From Euglena gracilis (lineage: Eukaryota > Euglenida > Euglenophyceae > Euglenales): a stretch of DNA of 64,000 bases. Both the position numbers and the translations under genes were made by a program. The stretch spans positions 27,574,541 to 27,638,540 of the forward strand of contig CP154957.1 in the NCBI GenBank assembly GCA_039621445.1, read 5' to 3'. The notes beneath the pieces were generated by a model. The model did no database searches, had not been told where the DNA came from, and saw nothing but the letters and a program-made list of their open reading frames with translations. Positions 50,225-60,949 of this stretch are shown here, in pieces. Position 1 is the first letter of the stretch. Every line of letters starts with the position of its first letter.

Positions 50225-50492
50225 TCAAGCAGGCCAAATTCCACCTTGGGGGGGGGGGCATCTCCTCCCCCAAGCAGTTGGTGAACAGACCCCATTTGGG
50301 GGGGGTACCAACAAAACTTTGCTGCCTGGCTACCTGATTGACATTAATTGGCGCCACCATGATGTCGAAGCCCAGTGGGGTACGATCAACAGACAAGTTA
50401 GGTCTGGGTTTAACATTAATCTCTGAACCCACTGAGGAATGATGCTCCACCCACACATCCTTGGGATTACCCTTAGGGAATGTGGAGAACAC
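50037..50492 (-). pseudogene. DIRS-like RNase H tail to recombinase linker, copy E1
   Basis: The frame 50492-50037 encodes SVDRTPLGFDIMVAPINVNQ followed by WGLFTNCLGEEM, then a CTKGCVPLQGCTVHKMAEA segment. The first part corresponds to the end of the RT/RNase H polyprotein: compare the 58.6-kb copy, where the same position reads ATWWPQLIKMKV then YMGMFTNC. Here the DIRS 'W-P-L' segment is partly preserved. It overlaps the start of the recombinase in another frame. The segment recurs in the same orientation at 51296-51459, so two truncated copies are stacked. Confidence 0.6.
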
Positions 50493-50789
50493 CCCGCATG
50501 TTTGTGGTTCATTTAATTGTGTTTATACACACCAACCTGGAAATCATGATTACACGAAAAAAGTATGTATTTTTTTCAATTTTGGTCCATATCGCATTTT
50601 GGAACAATTTCTTTCAAAAAAAGCGATATCCTGACAATCGTGGCAGATCCCACGGGATTTCGCGACACGTATCACACGATCCTGCGTGACCTTTTCTCCT
50701 CACAGGTGGTATTCTTTCACATCCTGTCTGAAGTTCTCAAGTTGGTCACAGAAGAGAGCAAAAGTCTCTGAACCGGATTGCGAAGTAAA

Positions 50790-51020
50790 ATCCTTTCACA
50801 GTGGGGGGTTGGTACACCCCCACCCCTCCGAGGGCCTCGCCACGCCATCTACTCCCCCCCCCCCTGCATCCCTCCCAGCTGGACCCCATCGCCACTCCAC
50901 GGGCGATTTTCGTGGTTTTTTGAAGGAAAATTTTGTTGGAAACCATGGTACACCCCCCCCCCCTGGTGGCCGACCCCTCGCCACGCCGTTTACCTCCTCC
51001 CCCCCCCCCATTCGTAACGG
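50790..51020. repeat. GGTACACCCCC / CTCGCCACGCC direct pair
   Basis: GGTACACCCCCACCCCTCCG then CTCGCCACGCCATCTACTCC at 50811-50854 is repeated at 50947-51000 (GGTACACCCCCCCCCCTGG, CTCGCCACGCCGTTTACCTC). Both copies end in long C runs. It is an insertion between the two stacked DIRS fragments. Confidence 0.6.
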
Positions 51021-51295
51021 CGTACCAACCACCCGAGGTTTTACAGTCCCTCTCTCCCCGCTCAACGGAAACAAGAAGCACCACAGCGGCGGGAAGTTGG
51101 CGTATTGTGGGGCGGGGTACTCAGACGCATGCTGCAAAAACCTCGTGGACTGTTGACCAGGACAATAGCACATCACGAAAGGCATCACAAACCTCCGCTC
51201 CAAAGATTTTTTCTTACTTAAGTAGGCGCGCACCAGGCGAAAGTGAAAAGGCTTTTTCGGGTGCATCAGGGAAGCTTTGGACGTACGCTGACATA

Positions 51296-51984
51296 TCCTT
51301 TCCCAAGCAGTTGGTCAACAGACCGCACTGGGGGGGTACCACCAAAACTTTGCGGCCTGGCTGCCTGAGTGACATTAATTGACACCACCATGATATCGAA
51401 GCCCGGTGGGGTACGATTAGCAGACAAGTATCTGAACCCACTAGGGAATGATGCTCCAAGGAAGGTTTGTAAAACCTGGCGTGAGACCCCTTAAATCTCC
51501 CTCAGTGCGTCCACCAGCAAAGCCCCTTCGTTGGCTTAAAGCACTTCAGTTTGCAAGTAGTTTTGGTTACGACAATGGAGCAACTGGCGGACTCCCTGAC
51601 CAGGGAGCAAAAGACCAAGGGGTACCCTAAACGTAAACATGTTTCACCGGATTACAATTTTTTTAAAAAGACGTCACCGCAGAGGTCGACATGTTTTGCA
51701 CACCCAGGAACAGAAGAATTCCCAAGTTCATTTGTCTATAAGTACAAAAGGGGTTTTAAGATGGAATTTATGTATGGCATTTTGCCTCCACAATTTGTTA
51801 AATAACTTACTGCTACTTGGATGTCCACGTGAGGAACAATTGTTTGCTTTGGTTTTGCCAAAGCCTTTAAGGTTTCCACATCAGTTCTTCTTTTATTCAT
51901 ATGAAGGACATGCAGGTCCATCCAGAAAGCATGCACATTTTCAACTGAAACTTTCTCCATCAATAATGCAAGATTTTTTGACAC
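51296..51984 (-). pseudogene. DIRS-like RNase H and linker, copy E2
   Basis: The frame 51984-51736 carries an RNase H-like segment (VENVHAFWMDLHVLHM, then HVDIQVAVSYLTNCGGKMPY) aligning with HINVKELSAA and SVDNQAIYYYLNKGG of the 59.2-kb copy. The frame 51459-51214 repeats the WGLFTNCLG-type segment of copy E1 (CGLLTNCLGKDM). Between them 51500-51720 is degraded. The upstream side is cut at 51968 by the 0.9-kb inverted repeat arm B. Confidence 0.6.
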
Positions 51985-52886
51985 CCTGGAGATTCCTAAA
52001 GGCCTCCCCTGGGGGGGGGAGGGGCGGGGGGCTTAAGCATCTTGCTGCCTTGCAATCTTCCTCCACTCCAAAAGCCAACAGTATATAATGAAGTGCCCAG
52101 CTGTGGCAGAGCTCAGGTGTGTGCTGGGTGTTGCGAGTTGCATTGTGTGGTGTGTTGTGGTGCGTTGTGATCCACGCTGGGGAGAAATTTGAACAATTCC
52201 TGGGGATCCACTTTCAGTGGCACCAAAACAGCAATGATTTCTTTTTGGGTGTAGTGTGGTGGACTACACAGAATGTGATGACAGTTTTTTTGACTGGTTC
52301 AGTTTCCAATAATTGTTTTGGCTTCAACCACTAATATCTGGACGTTGCCATTTGCAAATTGGCATTTTTATAAGTTTTCATTTCAGTTTCATTCCTGAAG
52401 ATATCAAGTAGAGTTTGATGTAAGGCCTGGTGGAGAAACCAGAAACCAGAAACCCAGAAACCCACCCCTGGGATGATGGGAGTAGGTGACATCTTCTCTG
52501 AGACAATGGCACGGGGACGCCGACACACGGTGTGCCGCACACCCTGCACACTGCACACCGTGCATCTTTCAATAAGATTGGACCATGTAATTAAAACCCA
52601 AAGCCTATTATTCCTCAAAATAAGCATCCCGAATCCGACAAAATTCTCCGAATTTTTGCCGTGCTTCCCAGGCGCCGCGGGACCGAAAAGTCAAAAAGTG
52701 GGACCCGAGTGGAACTATCGGGACGCGCCACCCTGTGGAGATTAATAGGGGGCCGCTGAGCTCTTATCCCTTTATGGGTAAGAGTGAAGCTTACCACCGG
52801 CGAAACCCCCCCCCCCTCGACCCCCCCCGCCCCCCCCCGGGTCAGGGCCACCTCGGGAACCGACAGATTATCACCATGATCCCGGC
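51968..52886 (-). repeat. 0.9-kb inverted repeat, arm B
   Basis: Reverse complement of 33297-34197, differing at few positions (for example a longer GTTTCTGGGTTTCTGG stretch and C-run lengths). It starts inside the end sequence of the 34-kb foldback family (GCATCTTGCTGCC at 52040) and ends with TTATCACCATGATCCCGGC. It separates DIRS copies E2 and C, truncating both. Confidence 0.9.
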
Positions 52887-52978
52887 GTTCACGATCATGG
52901 CATTGAAACTAAGCAGCTTCTGACGTTTCCCACAACAAAACGCAGTGTAATGCAGCTCATTTTTGTGCTTCCAACAGC

Positions 52979-53847
52979 TTACCCAACTCCTTTCTCTGTA
53001 TTTTTTATTTTTTTCGAGAATTTTGTCCGTTTTCCAAATTCGTCCACTGGCCCAAATGCTTTATTTCCTGTGTTTGTCCCGGACCTTACTTGGGGAGGTT
53101 TGAAGCTGAAAACTGCCAGTAGGAGATCACCCTTGTAAGCGGTGATTTCCAGGGAGGGAGTCCCTGGAGCGTTCATTTTAATAAACTGTGGCCACCATGC
53201 GGCTGAATCCCAGTAGGCAGTAGGGGGTGACCATCAAAACTTTGGCCTGTGGAAACATTTATAATCTCGGGGAAATATTCTGAATTACACACCAGGGCCG
53301 GTTGGCATAAAGATCCCCCATGTTGTCCATTGACATTGTACTGCATCCACTGCTGTGGTTTCCCAGTGGGGCCACCTGGCCACAAATCGTGGCAGTCTTT
53401 TGTTGCATGGTGAGGCAAAAAGGTCCCTTTTTAGGCTTCTGTTATTTATGAACTGCTGCCTCAGCCATTGAACAGTTCGGGGTCCAGGGAATAATCCCCC
53501 CTATCCATTTCCCATCTGCTTATGTGGTCTGCTAGGCATTCATTTTAAGGAAACCACTTTACTTGCATGTTTATGTTGTGTACCATTTGAACCGTGCACC
53601 ATTTGAAGAATGGTGCTAGCTTGGAACTGAAAGGGTCTGTTCCGCCACCCCCCCCCCCTTTTGTTAAGTAATAGTAAATTGCTTGAATGTCCACTGACAG
53701 GGACACGGTTTCCCCTGGCTGGCTGACGCTTTGAACTGTGCTCATTGCTGCACTTAATTCTTTGACATTTATGTGCAAAATGGAGTTTTCCCTCCACAAT
53801 TCCTGCACATTTTTTTCCTGTTCGACTGTCCAGCTCCCCCCAGGCAT
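52979..53847 (-). pseudogene. DIRS-like RNase H and C-terminal tail, copy C
   Basis: The frame 53847-53545 reads LWRENSILHINVKELSAAMS, then SLSVDIQAIYYYLTKGG: the RNase H core. The otherwise conserved D-N pair is D-I here, a possible inactivating change. A frame shift at the following G/C run leads to VKWFP and then, at 53418-53173, a segment equivalent to the DIRS 'DLFA...LPRFV.W' tail (CHDLWPGGPTGKPQQ in this frame). The next frame reaches SLEITAYKGDLL at about 53120 and then loses homology where arm B begins. The copy is therefore 3'-truncated and lacks its recombinase. Confidence 0.65.
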
Positions 53848-53946
53848 GGGTACTGCTGTCTGAGTGCAGCTAGATGTTTGCCTTTTGGGGGAAGGGTCTG
53901 CCCCCCCAGGTGTCCAGCAGAATTGTTATTTCTCCTTATTGGTCCT

Positions 53947-54818
53947 TTATTCTTCGGGAAATGGGGTGTTTTGAGTCCCAGGGGGCTGTGAAACTTTGCA
54001 CGGGCAAAAAAATGCCAGGGCTTCCGTAAAGGCCCTCAGAGAGGGAGAGGCCATTAGATTGCATCTAATTTGGCCCAAAATGGCAGCCAATTGCCTTTTT
54101 GACATGTAATATTTTCTCACCATTTTTCCCAGCTCCTTTTTTACTGTTTTTATTTTCTGGGGGGGCACCTGTAATTTTCCCTCCTGGAAGTTTAGTTGAA
54201 ATCCAAGATGATTTTTGATTTGGGTGGACTTTTTTGCATTTATTTTGAACCCTGATTTGTTTAAATCCTTGACCACTGTGTTCAGGTGATTTTGCAAGGT
54301 GTTTTGTGTTAGGGCCACCAGTAAAACGTCGCCCAGGTAAAAAAAAACCTGGTTGCCCCTTTTCCTCCACAGTTTTTTGAATGTTTCATTACTGACATAA
54401 AATTTGGGGCATTACTTTCAGGACAAAACAGCCTGCCTGGAATTACCAGGTCTGCCCCCCCCCACCTGATGTCTTAGAAATGGCCTTAGGGCCTGGCTCA
54501 GTGTGATGTGGAGGTAAGCGTCTTTTACGTCATTGTTTGCTGCCCAGTGGCCTTTTTCCAAAACCGGAAAAAATGTTCTGGATGTGACCCAGCTTGAAAG
54601 GTTTCACTTGGAACCTTTGAATTCATTCCCAGAATCCGCTTATTAATCTCCACTTTCTCTCCCCCCCTTCTGGTTTTGAAATTAGAAACCAAGGGATCAG
54701 GTGCTGGGTGGTTGAAACCCTCACCATCTTTACGGATCCAGAATATTTTGTAATCCTGCTGAATTTCTTGTGTCTGGGGTAGGTTGAAACTTTCTCTGGG
54801 TTTTGGGTGGGTGGACAA
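53947..54818 (-). pseudogene. DIRS-like reverse transcriptase, copy C
   Basis: Two frames cover the RT. From 54818: EINKRILGMNSKVPSETFQA, then after a shift NNDVKDAYLHITLSQALRPF, matching the conserved LKDAYFHI motif (first catalytic Asp present). The frame ending at 53947 has FFYLGDVLLVALTQNTLQNH, where the YxDD box reads Y-L-G-D, then GFKINAKKSTQ and NHLGFQLNF, the usual G-F-N-x-KS and LGF motifs. Replacement of the first Asp of YxDD by Gly, together with frame shifts, indicates a dead enzyme unless a base error explains it. In an intact element it would copy the genomic RNA into circular cDNA. Confidence 0.8.
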
Positions 54819-56227
54819 TTTTGGTGGGCTGACCCAGGGGGTTTAAATGCCATCCCTGATGAGTCGTCATGTTGTTGGGGGGGCATTTTTTGTCCACCAT
54901 TTCAGGCTTTTTTGCAACCTTTGATTGAGAAGGGTGTGTCTCTCCATATTTCCTCCGTACAATTGTTTTTCTGGCTAAGACGATTTTGTGGGGGCTGGCA
55001 GGGGGTGTTGGACAGGGCACCCTTAGGTCCCTTAGGGCTTGGGCCCTTGGAAAAAGATTGTTTTCTGGCGGGATGTGCATGCACTCTCTCCCTCTCTGCT
55101 CACCTCTGTGGAGCATATTGTTGTTGGAAGAGATACCATAGGACCTGATGCCCCTGTTTGGCCTATCTGGTCTTCTCCATGTTGATGTGGTTGCTTGACA
55201 CACCATACGGGGGCCTGTGTGGGTCCCTCCCTTGATGGAATGATCGGGAATTGAGATATAATTGTTGGAGGGATTCCTGCCCCTCCCCCCAAAGGGCCAC
55301 TGTGGGCCCCTTTTCCTCGTGGGGCTGGGTCATTGAAAGGGCCACTGCGGGTCCCTTTTCCCCCGTTTCTGGCAGAGGCCCCTGTGGGTCCCTCGGGGGA
55401 TTTATCCAGCAGCTTCCATAGCTTCTTGGTGGCCACTGTGGGTCCACTCTGCTGGCCTCCAAGGTGTGCATGTATAAATTCTTTTCCATAATACATCTGT
55501 TGTTCTTACATGGCCTTGAGTTCTTCTTGGGCTCCAACCCCACTGGAAATCTAGGGGGGCTGCTGTGGCCCCCCCTCTTCCCCTTGAGGGGCTGTTGTGT
55601 AAGATGAATTGGCGGGGTTTGACAGACCTTTTCTGCCCCTTCCAAAGGGGATTTGCCCGTAAAATTGGCCCCCATTGCCCCTGTGGTGTTGACCTCCATG
55701 GCCCTGATTCCATCTTCCCATCCTTTGGCCAATTTGTGTATAGGCGAGGGGGAGATGCCCTTGATGTGTGTGCTTTGGATGTCCAAATGTGAAGCATGTT
55801 TGGGCCCCATGGTCCATCCTTTGCCAACCAAGGGCTGGAGCTGACTTCTGTCTTCTGGGCCTTCTGTCCAAAGTGGTCCAAGGACCGTGGCCGTCACTGG
55901 GGGGGGGGGGTGGGCTTGGTAATTTCTGGTGTGGGGGTCTGGGTGGGAAGAACGGCCACGGTTTGCTGTGTGTTGACCGCATCTTCAAGGTCTCCAGCTG
56001 CTGCGGGCACTGCTCCGGGACGTCCGCGGCCATGTAATTCCAATTTCTCCTCCACTGCATTGCTCATCGAAGTCAAAATTGAAGTTTGATAATTGACTTC
56101 TCAGTTGATAATCTTCTGGTTCGTATTCTTCTGGATATTGAATTGATATTGACTTCTCTTCTCGTTCTTCTTCGTTCGTGAACTCTTTTCCCTTCTTCTG
56201 TGTGTCGAAGGACAAGTTAGAAGTCAC
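54730..56227 (-). pseudogene. DIRS-like N-terminal (gag-like) region, copy C
   Basis: Several overlapping minus-strand frames (56227-55985, 56076-55894, 56060-55551, 55897-55163, 55206-54730) follow each other upstream of the RT. The products are acidic at the start (EEREEKSISIQYPEEYEPED), then Pro/Thr-rich, then basic and Gly/Gln/His-rich. C/G runs at 55899-55910 and elsewhere switch the frame. Position and composition suggest the gag-like ORF of the element plus the linker into the polyprotein. No zinc knuckle is seen. The start lies just inside the terminal inverted repeat at 56226. Confidence 0.5.
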
Positions 56228-56665
56228 CCAACTCCGGCGAAAAAAGGCACTAAGCAGGGACTCCTAACCCAGCGCACCAAAACAATCACAACAAACCGCC
56301 GGTGAGCAAGGCATGGCCTCACAATGGCAACGTGAGGGGCCCGAGGTGTCAAATTGCGCTCCGCGAATTGTCTTCGTAAATGCAATACCTCCCGAAAATA
56401 TTTCCGGCTGAACTTTTCGAGTCTACACCCTGTCTTCTCGAGACCGAAGGGCATAAATAGGAGGCGGCCAGCTGCGGAGATAAAAAGCAGTAAGTGGCAC
56501 CCCCGCGCGCACCAACCACACACCAGAACAGACACCTCGGGCTCCGCACTTTGCCATCGTGACGCCATGACTTGCTCGCCGGCGGTTTTTCGTTTTTTTT
56601 TTTAGGGCGCTGGGCTAGGAGTCTGCATTTAGTGCCTTTTTTGGCCGGAGTTGGCTGATTCCTAA
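56226..56665. repeat. Inverted terminal repeats of two head-to-head DIRS-like copies
   Basis: 56230-56352 is the reverse complement of 56536-56660 with about 15-20% change. Shared blocks are GACACCTCGGGC, TTGCTCGCCGGCGGTTT, GCGCTGGG/TTAGGAGTC, TTAGTGCCTTTTTT and GCCGGAGTTG. The 180 bp between is not repeated. Left of it runs the minus-strand gag of copy C; right of it runs a plus-strand frame with matching N-terminus. Confidence 0.75.
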
Positions 56666-56666
56666 G

Positions 56667-57304
56667 TTGCCCTTCGACACCCAGAAGAATGGAAAAAAAA
56701 TATACGCACGAAGTCGAACAAAGAGAAGAAGTCAAGACAACAGAATTTTCAGAAGAAGGACCTATTCCACGTTTGGTCAAGTTTGGGGGGGATACCCACT
56801 GGAGAAGGTGATCTTCCTTACGGCAAGGTTAACCGACTCTCTCGTTGAGAACAGCATCTAGACCAGGAAGTTAGCATTGAAGCTGTGGTCAAGACCGAAA
56901 CATCAAGTTGAATTGGAATTTGAAAACATTGATTTCAATGAACTATTAAAGACCTCCGAGATCAGAAGCAGCAGCTGGACAACACCGTGCCCGAGAAGAT
57001 ACCGCTGGAGAACCTGCCTGTGCGGCCTCCATCTTTGAATCCGTGGCTCTCCCCCAACAAAAACATTCCTTTTCAGAAAATTCCCCAACCGCAAAAAGGG
57101 ACAACAACAGAAGTTGGCAATTGGTGGCCAAGAAACCCAACAGAAAACCAATATCAAATCCATACTACCAGAATTTGGGTCCCGTCCCCACGAGGGGCAG
57201 CAATGGAGGCCCAAGGTGTAGGGATCGCCGTTTGTTGGTCCACGACTACGGGATATAGGAGCGGCACTGGGGACTCAGGAGGCTGCCTGGCGGGAGACCG
57301 GTGA
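56667..57304 (+). pseudogene. Plus-strand gag-like fragment of a second DIRS-like copy
   Basis: The plus-strand frame at 56667 begins PFDTQKNGKKIYARSRTKRR, a match to the minus-strand copy's LSFDTQKKGKEFTNEEERE at 56210. It continues through 56987-57304 with QKQQLDNTVPEKIPLENL and a Pro/Asn-rich stretch. It is therefore the start of another copy in the opposite orientation, cut at 57304 where another terminal repeat begins. Only the gag-like N-terminus is present. Confidence 0.55.
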
Positions 57305-57319
57305 ACCTCCAGGTGAGGA

Positions 57320-57690
57320 CCTTCGTACTCCCTCAAGGCATGCCGACCAGGGAGGAAGGGACGCCGAGGGCGAAGCACAAAGACATTGTGAGTCCATGCC
57401 TTGCTCGCCGGCGGTTTGTTGTGATTGTTTGGTGCGCTTGGTTAGGAGGTCCCGCTTAGTGCCGCCTCCATGGCGCTGTTTCTTTTCTTAGGGGGGTCCC
57501 CCCCACCTCCCCCCGGCCGCCATCTTCTGACCGAGGGCGTTTGAAGACAAATTTTCTTATACGGGTGGGGGGTCGGGATCACAGTGTCTTTGTCCCTCGC
57601 CCTCGGTGTCACTTCCTCCCTGGTCGGCTAGCCTTGAGGGAGTACGAGACACCTCGGGCTCCGCACTTTGTCATTGTGAGGCCACATTGT
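57320..57690. repeat. Further DIRS-like terminal repeats, copy D side
   Basis: 57323-57480 contains GTACTCCCTCAAGGC, GCCGAGGGCGAAGCACAAAG and TTGCTCGCCGGCGGTTTGTT with TTAGGAGG and TTAGTGCC. 57585-57680 contains the inverse of the first part (TTTGTCCCTCGCCCTCGG, GCCTTGAGGGAGTACGAG) followed by CACCTCGGGCTCCGCACTTT. Termini of two copies thus meet here, downstream of the minus-strand recombinase of copy D. Confidence 0.65.
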
Positions 57691-57702
57691 GCACTGAAAA
57701 AA

Positions 57703-58230
57703 GGGGGGCCAGGGCACTCTCCAAAGCACCTTGGGCGCCAAGTCTTTAATAGTCGGCTGTGAAAGCATCCACCCCCTTCCACTTACCAATTTCACAAACT
57801 TCGTTGGGCATAAAGGCCCAATTTTTTGAGCAAACCAGCTCCTGCCCCTCTGGTGGAGTGCGTTTCTCAAACCTGGGGGGGATACCCCCTGTTTGGTCAA
57901 AGTATTTGGTTATGGAAGCAATGGTATCTGCCTTAATTGCTTTATAGGGGGATTTTAACGTAATTAAAAGGGGGCCCCCAGGTTTCACAAATAAACGTGT
58001 TGCTTCCACCTAAGACCTCACCAAATGAAAGGCACCGATTTGGGAGCACTGGGTAATGGAGACAAATCTCTCCCACATATGGAGTATTTGACCTTTACGT
58101 TCAATTTTGACGTAGGGTGCCCCCCCAGCACACTAATGGTTCTTTGGACCTGTGCAAAAACAGACGATCTGTATAAACAGAAGATGCGTGAACAGAAAAT
58201 TAGTTGTGCACGAAATGTACACATATCAGA
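57703..58230 (-). pseudogene. DIRS-like tyrosine recombinase, middle part, copy D
   Basis: The frame 58009-57746 reads EATRLFVKPGGPLLITLKSP then YKAIKADTIASITKYFDQTG, the typical DIRS recombinase stretch before the H-x-x-R box. An upstream frame (58224-58018) has LGGHPTSKLNVKVKYSICGR. The C-terminal H-x-x-R/W/Y boxes are not found before the terminal repeats begin at about 57690, so the enzyme is truncated. Confidence 0.7.
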
Positions 58231-58426
58231 GAGCAGGAGGGACTCTGCCAGCCCCAGGAGGATTGGGAGGGATCCCAGAATGCACCATATTTCTCCAGGT
58301 TTTGTTTCGAAAGCCTTTTATATGGTGCCAACATGGCATGGAACCTTAGGCCACCAAAGCCGGGGATCAAAAGTATAGCACTGTATGCCTTGCGTGGTTG
58401 GGCATTTGAAAACTGGAACAGTTGAA

Positions 58427-59700
58427 TTAAAGCGTCAACCAGTTGGTCGGTGGTGACTTCAGGGGGGGGGGGTTGTCCAAAATCACCCGTAAAAGCATAA
58501 AAGCGCTTTGATAACGCTTTAAGCTGTGGTTTCTTCCCAGGAAATCGTTAATGGTTGTGTTTTGTATTTGTTTCCCCTCCAAAATTTGCCTGAGCAAATC
58601 ATGCAAAGCAGGGGCCACCTGGGGGGTGACATTTTTTTCCTCCTGCAATTGGTGAACATACCCATGTAAGGGGTGATTTTCAGGCAGGGGGTCCCAGGAA
58701 CTTTCATTTTAATTAACTGGGGCCACCATGTGGCTGAATCCCAGTAGGCGGTGACCAGCAAAACTTTGGCCTGTGGAAACACTTTTAATCTGGGGAGATT
58801 TTTTTGGATAACACACAGGGGGGTTACATTAAGATGCCCCATGTTGTCCAGTGGACATTGTACTGCATCTACTGCTGTGGCTTCCCAGTGGGGCCACCTG
58901 GCCACAAATTGTGGCAGTTTTTTGTTGCCTGGTGAGGCAAAAGGTCTGTTTTCAGGGTTACGTAATTTTTGAACTGCTGCCTCAGCCATCGAAAAGGTTG
59001 GGGGTCCAGGGAATAATCCCCTCTGTCCATTTCCCATCTGCTTATGGGGACTGCCAGGCATTCTTTTGAGGGGACCCAGTTTACTTGCCGGTCTATGTTG
59101 TGTACCGTGCACCATTTGAAAAGGGCCTTAGTTTGGAATTTAAAAGGGCTTTTCTGCCCCCCCCCCCTTTGTTTAAGTAATAGTAAATTGCTTGATTGTC
59201 CACGGACAGGGACACGGTTTCCCCTGGCTGTCTGACGCTTTGAACTGCGCTTATTGCTGCACTTAATTCTTTGACATTTATGTGCAAAATGGAGTTTTCC
59301 CTCCACAATTCCTGCACAATTTTTCGAATGTCCAGCTCTCCCAGGCATGGGTACTGCTGTCTGAGTGCAATTCCCTGGTTGCACTTTGGGGGAAGGCTGT
59401 GCCAGTGTACGTCCCACCCCGGCTTTTCTACTTATGCTTTCCTCCCGAAAAGCCCGTGGGGGGAGTAACAATAAAATTTGCTTCCCTTTTCCCCTTTTGA
59501 ATGCAAAGCACACAAGCAGAAGGATTGGTGGGACCGCAGTCCCTTATATGAAAGTGACTTTTGCTCTTTCGAGCTTTGTAAAAGAAAGAAATAAAACTTG
59601 TATTCAATTGGGTCTTCGCCCTCAGAATTCTAAAAGAGAATTGCAAAGCACCAAACCCAATAACCTTGAATTAGGAACCAGTTACTTTCGCTAAGCTTTC
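58427..59700 (-). pseudogene. DIRS-like RNase H to recombinase N-terminus, copy D
   Basis: Minus-strand frames in order: 59646-59428 (a short Cys-bearing segment, CGPTNPSACVLCIQKGKRE), 59317-59093 (RNase H: ILHINVKELSAAISAV, SLSVDNQAIYYYLNKGG with the D-N pair kept), 59100-58869 (RQVNWVPSKECLAVPISRW), 59115-58519 (KLPQFVARWPHWEATAVDAV, then VLLVTAYWDSATWWPQLIKM), and 58648-58427 (recombinase core-binding domain with NHSLKRYQSAFMLL). C/G runs shift the frame three times. Motif order is exactly that of DIRS polyproteins. There is no RT upstream; the copy is 5'-truncated near 59.6 kb, where the unrelated ORF cluster begins. Confidence 0.8.
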
Positions 59701-59726
59701 GCTAGCTCTGAGATTCTCTCTTTGTC

Positions 59727-60164
59727 TTATGGTTTAACCATGCCACTGCGTACAGCCCGGCCGTAGCCAGCTTGTAGGCCGTAGCCCATTGTATCTGGTA
59801 CACAGTGCCATGGCAGAATGGCTGCCTGGTACACATCCCCCTCCCAGGGCTCTGCCCGATTTCCCTTCTGGACCAGGCCAGTCGGGATGCCAGGCACAGT
59901 CCCAGGTTCAGGGAGACAGTACCAGGATACCATGGTCTGGTTCCCAATTACGGTTACCGTGTTTGGAGCACAAAGCGCAAAAGAATTCTGGCGCGCATTC
60001 TGTGCTTCGTGTGTCTTCTTACTTGACACCGTAGTGTCTTTGTGGTCTTGAAACTTCGCGATCAACGTGTTATCCACCAAACTTAAGGCGATTCCGCCAT
60101 TGTGTCTTGAAACGGTGTTGAACGCGATGATGAAGTGCGTATTCACGCTCGAGACTTCGCTCAT
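59727..60164 (-). CDS. Unknown 145-residue ORF of the minus-strand ORF cluster
   Basis: It starts at ATG 60164 (MSEVSSVNTHFIIAFNTV), only 10 bp after the stop of the preceding frame, and ends at 59727. It has mixed composition with hydrophobic stretches (GGIALSLVDNTLIA, TVTVIGNQTMVSWY) and a Gly/Pro-rich C-terminal third (GYGLQAGYGRAV). No signal peptide, membrane helix or known domain is evident. Spacing and orientation suggest it is the last gene of a polycistronic or polyprotein-like series running from 64.0 kb. It has no counterpart in the decayed copy at 0-3.4 kb because that copy runs off the window. Confidence 0.45.
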   Translation of the reverse strand: MSEVSSVNTHFIIAFNTVSRHNGGIALSLVDNTLIAKFQDHKDTTVSSKKTHEAQNARQNSFALCAPNTVTVIGNQTMVSWYCLPEPGTVPGIPTGLVQKGNRAEPWEGDVYQAAILPWHCVPDTMGYGLQAGYGRAVRSGMVKP

Positions 60165-60173
60165 TATGCGGCA

Positions 60174-60887
60174 CTACGCCCATCTCAGCCGTAGCTGATT
60201 GTAGGAGACAGGAAACCCTGAACGTTTGCGGGTTTCCTTAAAGTACTCACCCATGTGTGGGTCTTGTACCAAGGTCATTTCGGTTAGACGTAGGTCTAGG
60301 GTATCCTTGTCAGGATCATCCATGTTGATCCGTGGGATAACCCAACTTTTGACTTCTTGTATTTCCTTGGGCAGTTCGGTTTTGAGCATTTCAGCTCGCT
60401 TGTGGAGGTACATCTGCAAGTTCTCCCAGAAAACTCTCGGAAAAGTTGCAGGTCATATGTATTAGTTCCATCTTGGATGGTTTGCTGGTACCTGTGGTGG
60501 CATTCCAGGCAGAGCGTTGAAATCAACGTTATGCGCGCGGGATGCACAGGCACAGCGGGTTATGTGTGGTTTCAGAATGGTTCCAACCCATTCTGAGTAA
60601 TGTTCGTAACCATGTCGTTCAGGTGGATAGTCGGGCAATAACCATCGTTGTGTGGTTTCAGAAACCGTTGAAGGCTTTGTAAAGAGTGGGTAAATGACTC
60701 GTTTCCTGTCATCATCATTGAAGAGTAAGGGCAATCGCGCTTTTGTACATTCCACAGCAAGTCTGATTCCGCCGGAATCAGTTTGGAAGTCATAGGCGAT
60801 TCCGCCGCGGTCAAAAGCCTCAGCTTTCTTGAAGCTTTTGTGTTGGTACATTTGTCGTTTTGTTTTGTAAAAATTAAGGATCGCCAA
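60174..60887 (-). CDS. Unknown ORF(s) of the minus-strand ORF cluster, one frame with a stop
   Basis: Two parts share a frame. 60887-60462 (141 residues) contains KKAEAFDRGGIAYDFQTD, RLAVECTKARLPLLFND and SETTQRWLLPDYPPERHGYE, then two Cys (CACASRAH). 60419-60174 (81 residues) contains MQMYLHKRAEMLKTELPKEI and KSWVIPRINMDDPDKDTLD. A TAA at 60462 and a second stop soon after divide them. They may be two genes or one gene with a stop acquired by decay. The sequence looks like a folded protein and is not low complexity. No family is recognised. Confidence 0.45.
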
Positions 60888-60949
60888 ATATGGCGAACAT
60901 AGTAGTTGTATTTCTGTTCATTGAAAAACAATGGTTTCAATCCATTTGT

